From Candidatus Poribacteria bacterium (lineage in GTDB: Bacteria; Poribacteria; WGA-4E; WGA-3G), in assembly GCA_028818995.1 (NCBI GenBank), contig JAPPMR010000401.1, positions 1 through 5,422 on the forward strand: a stretch of DNA of 5,422 bases. The letters are read 5' to 3'. Made by a program: the position numbers and the translations under genes. Every line of letters starts with the position of its first letter. The first letter of the stretch is position 1. Of this stretch, positions 1 to 5,422 are shown in pieces. Under the pieces are notes generated by a model. It was not told the DNA's origin. It saw only the letters and a list, made by a program, of their open reading frames with translations, and ran no database searches.

Positions 1-1
1 G

Positions 2-787
2 ACTATTACTGTCGCAAATGATAATGATGATAATCACCTGCCGACATGGTTAAAATCATATCCTGTACAAATAATCAATTATCGCGGTAACCAAGGACCC
101 GCGTTTGCAAGAAATAAAGGTGTTGGAAATCCAGACAGCAACTTTGATTGGGTATATTTTACTGATTGTGGATGTGAACATACCACAGATATTATCATGC
201 AATTCATGGACGCACAAAAAACAGATGATGATTCAATAGTTGCTGTGTGTGGTAATGTTGCTGGCAAAGGTTCGGGAAAAATAAATCGGTATATGACTGA
301 AATGAAAATACTCAATCCACCTTTTGAGGAAGATTTGGGTCCGCATGGAGAACAAATTCCGCAAGCAATTATCACTGCAAATGTTCTCATATATGCACCT
401 GCCTTCCATCAATTAGGTGGATTTTCGACTGCTTTTGCTGGGGCAGGAGGTGAAGATTTAGATTTAGGTATAAGGCTTAGAAAACTCGGAAGATTAGTTT
501 TCGCACCGAATGTAACTGTCTATCATGAATTTGATGAAGATATCCAAGATTTCATACGCCGTTTTGAGCGATACGGTAGGGGCAATAGACTGATCGAGCA
601 AATACATAAACTACAATCATTAAGACCTATACCTATTTTGCAAAATAATCCGGAATTTAGCGATTTAACTAAACTACAATTTGAATCACTCAGCAAGGGT
701 TATGATCAAGCGAAACTTGAAAACACTGTGAGATTTCCAGCAAGAACACTGAAAAGAGCCGCTCTTAAAATTTTAGGTTACAACTAA
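2..787 (+). CDS. Glycosyltransferase family 2, 5'-partial
   Basis: This frame is open from the first bases of the window to tandem stops (TAA TAA, 785-790), so 261 residues are visible and the start lies upstream. The ATG at 197 is internal, because family-typical sequence precedes it: 'GNQGPAFARNKG' is the usual GT2 segment after strand 3, and 'DWVYFTDCGCE' (Asp at fragment residue 55) sits where the metal-binding DxD normally lies. Downstream, 'GGFSTAFAGAGGEDLDLGIRLRKLG' (given here only as a guide; Glu151-Asp152 in the fragment) is the acceptor-side ED motif that supplies the catalytic base. From the family, the enzyme should transfer a sugar from a nucleotide-sugar donor to a glycan or lipid acceptor at the cytoplasmic face of the membrane. 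No transmembrane segment is visible in this part, and donor and acceptor cannot be told. The DxD is atypical (Asp-Cys-Gly). GT2 assignment is firm; substrate is unknown. Confidence 0.9.
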   Translation, partial: TITVANDNDDNHLPTWLKSYPVQIINYRGNQGPAFARNKGVGNPDSNFDWVYFTDCGCEHTTDIIMQFMDAQKTDDDSIVAVCGNVAGKGSGKINRYMTEMKILNPPFEEDLGPHGEQIPQAIITANVLIYAPAFHQLGGFSTAFAGAGGEDLDLGIRLRKLGRLVFAPNVTVYHEFDEDIQDFIRRFERYGRGNRLIEQIHKLQSLRPIPILQNNPEFSDLTKLQFESLSKGYDQAKLENTVRFPARTLKRAALKILGYN

Positions 788-902
788 TAACTATAATTAT
801 TGTAACCACTTTAAAATTGTAAATTGGGTAGAACCTGAGTGATGTCCAAACCTACAACCTGCATTTGTGGCAAATACTTTACATACTCGTTCTGATATCC
901 TA

Positions 903-931
903 TTGACACATATCACTGTTTAAGGTACAAT
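903..931 (+). promoter_or_regulatory. Sigma70-type promoter for the sulfatase gene
   Basis: TTGACA at 903-908 matches the -35 consensus fully. TACAAT at 926-931 matches five of six -10 bases, and the spacer is exactly 17 bp. Transcription should start near 938, leaving a leader of under 20 nt before the ATG at 955. A TGTCAA at 934-939 is the exact inverse of the -35 hexamer, but at six bases this may be chance. The remaining gap upstream (788-902) is AT-rich, with only a weak ATTTG/CAAAT hairpin at 863-875 and no clear terminator for the glycosyltransferase gene. Confidence 0.75.
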
Positions 932-944
932 CTTGTCAAAAATA

Positions 945-949
945 GGGAG
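945..949 (+). promoter_or_regulatory. Ribosome binding site of the sulfatase gene
   Basis: GGGAG lies five bases before the ATG at 955. It supports that start, which also places the conserved 'RPNILWI' strand at the very N-terminus, as is usual for cytosolic forms of the family. Confidence 0.65.
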
Positions 950-954
950 TCAGA

Positions 955-2565
955 ATGAACAGAACAGACCGTCCGAATATCCTTTGGATCTCTTTAGAGG
1001 ATACAACACCGCGATTCGGTTGTTACGGAGACCCGATCGCTCGCACACCGAATATTGACCGTCTCGCTGCAGGCGGATGTCGTTTTCCAAACGCCTTTTC
1101 CACAGCAGGTGTCTGTGCACCAAGTCGTTCCGCTATTATCACCGGTATGTATCAGACCTCCATCGGGACACATCACATGCGGACGGGGCATACAAACCGC
1201 AATACACCGGACATGCCAACGCCGTATTCTGCTGTCCCACCACCCTACGTCAAAACTTTTACAGAATATCTAAGGGCTGCAGGCTATTACTGCACTAACA
1301 ATAGCAAGACCGACTATCAGTTTACGCCACCTATCACTGCCTGGGATGACAATAGCAACCAAGGGCACTGGCGGAATCGTGAGAACGGACAACCCTTTTT
1401 TTCCGTCTTTAATCCTACTGTTACACATGAAAGCGGCATGTGGGAGAAACCTGATCGTCCGTTGACCACGACGACCAACCCAGATGACGTAGAATTACCT
1501 CCTTATCTACCCGATACGCCAAAAGCAAGACAGGCATTGGCTCGCCAATATGATAACCTCGCGACTGCCGATGCACGTGTAGGTGAGTTGTTAGACCAAT
1601 TGGAAGAGGATGGACTTTATGATAACACGATTGTCTTGCTCTGGAGTGATCACGGTGAAGGATTGCCACGAGGTAAACGATGGCCTTATGATGCCGGCAT
1701 ACGCATTCCTCTGATTGTAAGGTGGCATAAAGTTATTGATCCTGACAGCACATCTGATCAATTGGTAAGTTTGATTGACCTCGGACCAACTGTGCTTTCG
1801 TTATGTGGCGTGCAAGCACCGCAGCACTTACAAGGCCAACCCTTCCTCGGACCGCAAACAGTTGAACGTGACTATATCTTTGCAACACGCGACCGATACG
1901 ATGAATCTTATGATATGATACGTGCCGTGCGGGATAAAAAGTATAAATACATCCGAAATTATTATCCCGAAAAACCTTATCTACTCTGGATTCCTTATCG
2001 CAACCGTCACCCCGTGATGCAGGAGATGTGGCGACTTCATGCTGAAGGTAAGTTAGAAGGGGACAAATTGGTCATGTTCCAATCACCGCGCCCCACAGAG
2101 GAACTATACGATGTGGAAAATGACAAGTATGAACTCAACAATTTGGCAGAGGATGTAGCACATGCAAATGTTCTTGAACGGATGCGAGGAGCGTTGGCAG
2201 CATGGCAATCGGAATTCGGAGATATGGGAGATATATCTGAAGAACAGATGGTCGCAAGATGGTATCCTAACGGCACACAACCACAAACGGCATCGCCAAT
2301 TTTTATTCCCATCAATTCATCAAATCCCGGTAGAGAACCCACTGAAGGGGATGGTGAATGGAAAGCCCCACTGCTTTTGCAGATCCACTGTTCTACACAA
2401 GGTGCATCAATTGCCTATACAATGGAACAGGGTGAAGATGTCCAATGGAAATTGTATACAGAACCTTTGCGTTTACCGAAAGGCGAAACCACTGTCAGAG
2501 CAAAAGCAATTCGTATCGGTTATAAAGAGAGTGATGAGAACATCCTTCACGCAAAAATTTTATAG
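955..2565 (+). CDS. Type I sulfatase with C-terminal CHB_HEX_C-like domain
   Basis: This complete 536-residue protein belongs to the formylglycine-dependent arylsulfatase family (alkaline phosphatase superfamily), which hydrolyses sulfate esters or N-sulfates of sugars. The signature C-x-P-S-R has Cys54 as the residue converted to formylglycine by a maturase not encoded here. Metal-site residues are Glu15-Asp16 in 'SLEDTTP' and Asp232-His233 in 'SDHGEG'. Likely sulfate-binding residues are His73/His74, Lys118, His158 and Lys241. Glu in place of the first Asp, the 'GCYGD' that follows, and 'SDHGEGLPRGKRWPYD' recall heparan N-sulfatase-like enzymes common in Planctomycetes-type bacteria; the substrate is inferred only. 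'EELYDVENDKYELNNLA' (about 368-384) is the usual end of the sulfatase fold. Residues of roughly 455-530 form an added Ig-like region with 'ASIAYTMEQGED', 'YTEPLRLPKGETTVRAKAIRIGYKESD', resembling CHB_HEX_C. No signal peptide or membrane segment is seen, suggesting a cytoplasmic location. It has its own promoter and RBS. Confidence 0.93.
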   Translation: MNRTDRPNILWISLEDTTPRFGCYGDPIARTPNIDRLAAGGCRFPNAFSTAGVCAPSRSAIITGMYQTSIGTHHMRTGHTNRNTPDMPTPYSAVPPPYVKTFTEYLRAAGYYCTNNSKTDYQFTPPITAWDDNSNQGHWRNRENGQPFFSVFNPTVTHESGMWEKPDRPLTTTTNPDDVELPPYLPDTPKARQALARQYDNLATADARVGELLDQLEEDGLYDNTIVLLWSDHGEGLPRGKRWPYDAGIRIPLIVRWHKVIDPDSTSDQLVSLIDLGPTVLSLCGVQAPQHLQGQPFLGPQTVERDYIFATRDRYDESYDMIRAVRDKKYKYIRNYYPEKPYLLWIPYRNRHPVMQEMWRLHAEGKLEGDKLVMFQSPRPTEELYDVENDKYELNNLAEDVAHANVLERMRGALAAWQSEFGDMGDISEEQMVARWYPNGTQPQTASPIFIPINSSNPGREPTEGDGEWKAPLLLQIHCSTQGASIAYTMEQGEDVQWKLYTEPLRLPKGETTVRAKAIRIGYKESDENILHAKIL

Positions 2566-2630
2566 CCTATGCCTCTTTCGCAAAGTGTTGAAAGTACGTG
2601 TTATAGTTAGTAGGAATACGTTTTTACGCA

Positions 2631-2638
2631 ATTTAATT
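2631..2638. repeat. Left target-site duplication of the insertion sequence
   Basis: ATTTAATT directly abuts the left terminal repeat and recurs in the same orientation immediately after the right one (3866-3873). The octamer is not a palindrome, so this is a true direct repeat. Confidence 0.85.
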
Positions 2639-2655
2639 GAGGGTGTTTCATAAAT
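2639..2655 (+). repeat. Left terminal inverted repeat of the IS
   Basis: GAGGGTGTTTCATAAAT is the exact reverse complement of 3849-3865. Inside it, five of the next nine positions also match the other end, so the functional end may be about 26 bp long. Confidence 0.92.
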
Positions 2656-2726
2656 AATAGTTGCCAAAAGTCAGGATAAAGGGTACTCTTTAGAATTAAA
2701 TTTTTTATCAATAAGAAATTGGTTTC

Positions 2727-2733
2727 AAGGAGA
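2727..2733 (+). promoter_or_regulatory. Ribosome binding site of the transposase
   Basis: AAGGAGA lies five bases before the ATG at 2739. It is a strong Shine-Dalgarno match and fixes the transposase start. A possible weak promoter lies upstream (TTGCCA 2661-2666, 17-bp gap, TACTCT 2684-2689), but its -10 is poor. Confidence 0.75.
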
Positions 2734-2738
2734 TACCC

Positions 2739-3293
2739 ATGAAATATCCTGACATGATAGAGTATATCACATTTCTTTTTTCTATGTTAGATGAGTTTTT
2801 AATAACTCAAGAAAACATCTCAAAAAGAGGGAGACCCGAAACGTATCCGGATGCTTCTCTCATCGTCTTTTACGCGGTTATGACACTCAAGGGGATTACC
2901 GCTATGCGTGCACAACAAGATTACTTATTTCAGCATCCGCTCTGGCTCCAAAGATGTCGGCTTCCGAGGTGTCCGTCTCATGTGACACTCGGACGTAGAT
3001 ACAAAGCGTTGACACCGACACTTGAAGCCTTCACGGAATATGTCGCAGCATGGCATCTAACTAATGGTGGATACTTCCTCCAAGAAGTCGTTTATGAAGA
3101 TAAGAGCCTATTCAAAGCAGCCGGTCCCGTTTGGCATCAGAAGGATCGCCTCAATAATGAGATACCCAAAGGCTTGCGAGGTGTTGATATAACTGCCACT
3201 TGGTCGAAAAGTGGGTATCACGGATGGGTCTATGGATACGGGCTCCATCTCACCGCAGCCCATAGTGGGTTTCCCGTGATTGTTTCACGTTGA
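2739..3293 (+). CDS. IS transposase, N-terminal part (frameshifted)
   Basis: This reading frame encodes the first 182 or so residues of a DDE transposase and then runs into TGA at 3291. The N-terminal third ('SKRGRPETYPDASLIVFYAVMTL' type sequence, residues about 30-55) resembles the DNA-binding region that precedes the RNase H-like core in IS4/IS5-type enzymes. The first catalytic Asp is most likely Asp121 in 'VVYEDKSLFKAAG', followed by 'GPVWHQKDR', 'GLRGVDITATWSKS' and 'GWVYGYGLHLTAAHSG', all of which belong to one continuous core. The frame ends in the middle of the strand after 'GFPVIV', before the second Asp, so this product alone cannot be catalytic. The rest of the enzyme continues in the next frame from about 3286. 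Joining them gives 332 residues, a normal length. Confidence 0.85.
   Translation: MKYPDMIEYITFLFSMLDEFLITQENISKRGRPETYPDASLIVFYAVMTLKGITAMRAQQDYLFQHPLWLQRCRLPRCPSHVTLGRRYKALTPTLEAFTEYVAAWHLTNGGYFLQEVVYEDKSLFKAAGPVWHQKDRLNNEIPKGLRGVDITATWSKSGYHGWVYGYGLHLTAAHSGFPVIVSR
3280..3293 (+). other. Frameshift point in the transposase gene
   Basis: The first frame is open until TGA 3291-3293 and the second is open only after TGA 3277-3279, so the change of frame must fall in this window. Removing one T from the run at 3283-3285 restores 'GFPVIV-HVETASVNERVV' and a single 999-nt gene with stop. The change is +1 in sense. No canonical -1 slippery heptamer is present. The first-frame context CGT TGA A only loosely recalls +1 recoding sites, which makes a mutation or a sequencing error more likely. 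Confidence 0.8.
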
Positions 3294-3738
3294 AACTGCC
3301 AGCGTCAATGAGCGTGTCGTATTGGATACGAAAAAAGAAAAACTCATTGACCGAGGCACGCGGTGTATCGTTGCTGATAACGGATATGTTGATAAAAAAC
3401 GCGCTACGACTTTCACCGAAGTCAACGTGCTTTTGTTAACACCCAAGACGACTTTAGACGAGGCAAACGCACTGTTGGGGGCAGACCCTCTCTATACAGC
3501 AACGCAGGTCGCAACATATCAAAGAGCCCGAAAGATAGCCATTGAACCCGTCTTTGATTTGTTGAGCAAACTCGTGTCTATCACAGGCAAGCATAAACCT
3601 TTCCCCGTGCGAGGTTTGGCATATGTTTCTACTTTTTTGGGGCTCGGTGTCCTCCTATTGCAACTCTCAATGTTAATGAATATCCGATACGGGATACCTA
3701 TCCGAAATGTTTCTTACATTAAAACCTGTTTTCGATGA
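3286..3738 (+). CDS. IS transposase, C-terminal part (frameshifted)
   Basis: This frame continues the transposase with 150 residues ending at TGA 3736-3738. Counting from the restored protein, it carries the second catalytic Asp at about 213 in 'CIVADNGYVDKK' and the catalytic Glu at about 269 in 'RKIAIEPVFDLLSKL', with a Lys eight residues later. A hydrophobic C-terminal helix ('GLAYVSTFLGLGVLLLQLSM') is usual for this group and is not a membrane anchor. A TTG at 3280 could be read as a start, but no ribosome binding site precedes it, and the protein fold demands the upstream half. I therefore treat this as the broken second half, not an independent gene. The spacing between Asp121, Asp213 and Glu269 is plausible for a DDE enzyme. 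Confidence 0.82.
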   Translation, partial: HVETASVNERVVLDTKKEKLIDRGTRCIVADNGYVDKKRATTFTEVNVLLLTPKTTLDEANALLGADPLYTATQVATYQRARKIAIEPVFDLLSKLVSITGKHKPFPVRGLAYVSTFLGLGVLLLQLSMLMNIRYGIPIRNVSYIKTCFR

Positions 3739-3750
3739 TAAACAAACATG

Positions 3751-3841
3751 GCTCATGTATAGAATAAGTGCTAATGAAAACACTTAACCCGCGTGGTCAT
3801 TGACTTTATTAAAAATAGCTGCACACATCTTATACATGAGC
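3751..3841. repeat. Nested inverted repeats inside the right end of the IS
   Basis: GCTCATGTATA (3751-3761) and TATACATGAGC (3831-3841) are perfect 11-bp inverse copies 69 bases apart. Between them TAAGTG (3765-3770) and CACTTA (3781-3786) form a shorter 6-bp stem with a 10-base loop. The structure lies between the transposase stop and the right terminal repeat. There is no T-run after it, so it is not a standard terminator. It may block read-through or serve transposase binding; the role is unknown. Confidence 0.6.
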
Positions 3842-3848
3842 GACAAAC

Positions 3849-3865
3849 ATTTATGAAACACCCTC
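3849..3865 (-). repeat. Right terminal inverted repeat of the IS
   Basis: ATTTATGAAACACCCTC is the exact reverse complement of the left end at 2639-2655. It is followed at once by the second ATTTAATT. Confidence 0.92.
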
Positions 3866-3873
3866 ATTTAATT
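3866..3873. repeat. Right target-site duplication of the insertion sequence
   Basis: This is the second copy of ATTTAATT. Deleting 2639-3873 rebuilds the uninterrupted target, which joins 2638 to 3874 and shows no reading frame I recognise. Confidence 0.85.
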
Positions 3874-3947
3874 CTCTCAGAAGTATGTGCTGTTATAGTC
3901 AATTATAAATTAAGTGGACATTCTTGGCATTTGCAGCGTTTGCAGTC

Positions 3948-3963
3948 GCGCAATTCATTGCGC
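3948..3963. repeat. REP-like hairpin 1 (GCGCAAT/ATTGCGC)
   Basis: A perfect 7-bp stem with a 2-base loop stands out from the AT-rich intergenic DNA. It is preceded by two TTTGCAG copies (3930-3936 and 3939-3945). No T-run follows on either strand, so it does not look like a rho-independent terminator. Together with hairpin 2, twenty bases further on, it looks like a dispersed intergenic repeat element; its presence elsewhere in the genome is inferred, not shown. Confidence 0.6.
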
Positions 3964-3982
3964 CTCTTACATTCCCCTGCTG

Positions 3983-4001
3983 GCGGGGTTCCTAACCCCG
4001 C
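3983..4001. repeat. REP-like hairpin 2 (GCGGGGTT/AACCCCGC)
   Basis: A perfect 8-bp GC-rich stem closes on a 3-base loop (CCT), and CTGC (3977-3980) and GCAG (4006-4009) could extend it beyond small internal mismatches. It lies between the IS and the convergent LRR gene, a usual place for REP elements. The rest of 3874-4109 is AT-rich and shows no gene that I can support. Confidence 0.62.
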
Positions 4002-4109
4002 TGGTGCAGCATGTCCAAGTAATTCCAAAATCTACTATACGATACAAGCATAGAAAATGAAAGAAATGACAGTGAATCATACTACTACAAACACCATATA
4101 CTATCCTCA

Positions 4110-5422
4110 TTAATGATGTCTTTTGGGATTTACTTTTAAGTCTGGATTCTGTTTACGAAGTCTTTGAATTGGAGCCATGTTTTGAATTGGGTTTTCGTTA
4201 ATGTGTAACACTCTTAGGCTCTTAAAGTTTTCAAGAGATTTTATATCACGAATTTGGTTTTTCTCCAACCCCAAATATGTAAGCTGCATTAAATTTTTGA
4301 GCGGCGTAATGTCCGAAATTTGGTTCTCGGCAAGCCATAAACTCTGAAGTTGCGTCAATTGTGAGAGAGGTGTAATATCACTAAGTTGATTCTTGATCAA
4401 AGTAAGATAATCGAGATTTTTTAAGTCTGTGAGCGGTGTGATGTCTGTAATTTGATTATTCCCAAGTCCTAAGCGGCGGAGTTGAATCAATTTCACCAGA
4501 GGTGTGAGATCGGTGATTTGATTCCCATCCAGATGTAAATCAGGTAATTGTGTCAATTTCTCCAGAGGTGTAATATCACTTATTGAATTGTCATAAAGAG
4601 ATAAAATACTGAGTGTCTCTAATCCTGTGAGTGGTGTGGTATCATGGATTTTATTTCTACCGAGATATAAAATATTGAGTTTCGTTAACCCGGCGAGCGG
4701 TGCAATGTTATCAATCTCATTCTGGTCAAGGACTAACCATGTTAACCCTGTCAATCCAGCAAGGGGTGCTATATCACTTATTTTATTATCACTAAGCGAT
4801 AAGGCATGCAGATGTATCAAATCTGCAAGAGGTGTTATATCAATGATTTTGTTATGCTTAAGCTCTAAATGTTGAAGTTGTTTAAAATCCCTAAAGGGTG
4901 TGATGTCGCTGATTTCGTTATTCGCTAAGGTTAGGTAAGTCAGCTGCGTTAAACCAGAAAGGGGGCTAATATCTCGAATTTGATTTTGGCTATAGCGAGA
5001 ATCCGAATGGTGAGCACTGAGACGTAACTCCCTAAGTTGTGTTAAATCTGTGAGTGGTGTGATGTCCGAAATTTTATTCTCACCGAGTGATAGTGCCGTA
5101 AGTTGTGTTAATCCAGCAAGTGGTGTGATGTCGCTGATTTCATTTTGCTCAAGGTTTAAGATTTCAAGTTTTGTTAGTCCAGCAAGGGGTGTAATATCAG
5201 AAATTTGATTATTATTAAGATTTAACCATGTCAGTTTTGCCAAATCTGTGAGTGGTGTGATGTCATCAACTTTATTGATCCATATTAGTAAACGCGAGAG
5301 TTGTCTTAATCTCGCAAGCGGTGTGATGTCCGAAATTTGATTATAAGAGATATTTAACTCATTGGGTTTTGTTAATTTAGCGAGCGGCGTTATATCTGAG
5401 ATTTTGTTTCCACTAAGATCTA
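4110..5422 (-). CDS. Leucine-rich-repeat protein, 5'-partial
   Basis: The reverse frame is open from the window edge (first full codon at 5420) to TAA at 4112-4110, giving 436 visible residues. The first start-like codon in frame, TTG at 5243, is inside a repeat ('TPLTDLAKLTWLNL'), and repeats continue upstream of it, so the true start lies beyond the window. The protein consists of 18 complete units plus one partial unit, mostly 22 residues, with consensus TxLxxLxLxxNxISDITPLxxL. This is the internalin-like or LRR_4 type that folds as a curved solenoid for protein binding. The last units lose the consensus ('IQNMAPIQRL') and end in a basic 15-residue cap, 'RKQNPDLKVNPKRHH'. There is no LPxTG, membrane anchor or sorting domain at the C-terminus. 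Any signal peptide would be off the window. Partner and role are unknown. It converges with the IS and has no visible terminator. Confidence 0.9.
   Translation of the reverse strand, partial: DLSGNKISDITPLAKLTKPNELNISYNQISDITPLARLRQLSRLLIWINKVDDITPLTDLAKLTWLNLNNNQISDITPLAGLTKLEILNLEQNEISDITPLAGLTQLTALSLGENKISDITPLTDLTQLRELRLSAHHSDSRYSQNQIRDISPLSGLTQLTYLTLANNEISDITPFRDFKQLQHLELKHNKIIDITPLADLIHLHALSLSDNKISDIAPLAGLTGLTWLVLDQNEIDNIAPLAGLTKLNILYLGRNKIHDTTPLTGLETLSILSLYDNSISDITPLEKLTQLPDLHLDGNQITDLTPLVKLIQLRRLGLGNNQITDITPLTDLKNLDYLTLIKNQLSDITPLSQLTQLQSLWLAENQISDITPLKNLMQLTYLGLEKNQIRDIKSLENFKSLRVLHINENPIQNMAPIQRLRKQNPDLKVNPKRHH
4158..5422 (-). repeat. Tandem 66-bp LRR-coding repeat array
   Basis: The DNA repeats with a 66-bp period, each unit carrying a stretch like GGTGT(G/A)AT(G/A)TC on the plus strand that codes for DITPL. 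Units have drifted from one another, so the array is not freshly amplified. One unit is 31 rather than 22 residues long, with nine extra residues (HHSDSRYSQ, coded by 4986-5012). Confidence 0.88.

Larger units (their letters stand above)
2639..3865 (+). mobile_element. Insertion sequence, 1227 bp, DDE transposase, intact ends
   Basis: Both ends are defined by the perfect 17-bp inverted repeat GAGGGTGTTTCATAAAT and by an 8-bp direct repeat outside them. The element encodes one transposase in a single orientation, now in two frames. The transposase resembles the IS4/IS5-type DDE group with a 'GPVWH' / 'GLRGVD' / 'GWVYGYGLHL' core; I cannot settle the named family. An 8-bp duplication is known for some IS5-family (ISH1-type) and ISAs1 elements, among others. 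The clean ends and identical target repeats imply a fairly recent insertion. It sits 73 bp after the sulfatase stop and breaks no recognisable gene. The broken transposase suggests that this copy now moves only if helped in trans or by recoding. Confidence 0.9.

Noticed and set aside
79..390. Minus-strand open frame opposite the glycosyltransferase
   Set aside because: It lies wholly inside conserved glycosyltransferase sequence on the other strand and shows no family motif or ribosome binding site.
903..939. TTGACA/TGTCAA inverse pair around the sulfatase promoter as an operator
   Set aside because: Only six bases match, and one arm is simply the -35 hexamer, so chance is sufficient.
2162..2653. 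Plus-strand open frame overlapping the sulfatase end and running into the IS
   Set aside because: It overlaps conserved sulfatase sequence in another frame and crosses the IS boundary; the translation has no domain-like pattern.
3280..3738. Second transposase frame as an independent gene starting at TTG 3280
   Set aside because: No Shine-Dalgarno precedes it, and it contains only the second half of one catalytic domain.
3983..4001. GC-rich hairpin as a bidirectional rho-independent terminator
   Set aside because: Neither strand has a T-run after the stem.
3793..4053. Plus-strand open frame of 86 codons over the right IS end and the hairpins
   Set aside because: It spans the IS junction and two hairpin repeats, and has no ribosome binding site or recognisable protein features.
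4627..4875. Plus-strand open frame opposite the LRR array
   Set aside because: Its repetitive translation only mirrors the 66-bp LRR period on the other strand.
4158..5422. Regular 66-bp period as a possible CRISPR array
   Set aside because: The period is fully explained by 22-codon LRR units; there are no identical repeats separated by unique spacers.

Overview
This window looks like bacterial accessory DNA holding four units: the 3' part of a family 2 glycosyltransferase gene, a complete sulfatase gene, an insertion sequence with a frameshifted transposase, and the 3' part of a large leucine-rich-repeat (LRR) gene on the opposite strand. The organism cannot be fixed from the sequence alone. 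Sulfatase, short-period 'DITPL' LRR arrays, GC-rich hairpin repeats and a simple sigma70-type promoter together recall candidate phylum Poribacteria or a related Planctomycetes-like environmental lineage. That is an inference from memory of such genomes, not a search result.

Layout. Positions 2-787 (+) are the catalytic C-terminal two thirds or so of a GT-A fold glycosyltransferase whose start lies before the window. A 167-bp gap carries a near-consensus promoter (TTGACA, 17-bp spacer, TACAAT) and a short leader for the sulfatase at 955-2565 (+). The sulfatase has no signal peptide and ends in a small domain resembling the chitobiase/hexosaminidase C-terminal (CHB_HEX_C) type. An insertion sequence of 1227 bp (2639-3865) lies 73 bp beyond the sulfatase. 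It has perfect 17-bp terminal inverted repeats and an 8-bp target duplication, ATTTAATT. Its DDE transposase is split into two frames by what looks like one extra T near 3283-3285. A 236-bp intergenic stretch follows with two strong GC-rich hairpins of REP-like type. From 5422 down to 4110 (-) runs an LRR gene of 18 complete repeats and one partial repeat. It is open to the window edge, so its start is not visible.

How the parts relate. The glycosyltransferase and sulfatase both act on carbohydrates, one building glycans and one removing sulfate from sulfated sugars. The sulfatase has its own promoter, so the two need not form an operon. The IS inserted between genes and broke no recognisable reading frame. 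The LRR gene converges on the IS and is independent of the other genes. I see no convincing new multi-gene system. The points most worth a second look are the transposase frameshift, the sulfatase C-terminal fusion, the REP-like hairpin pair and the irregular LRR unit.
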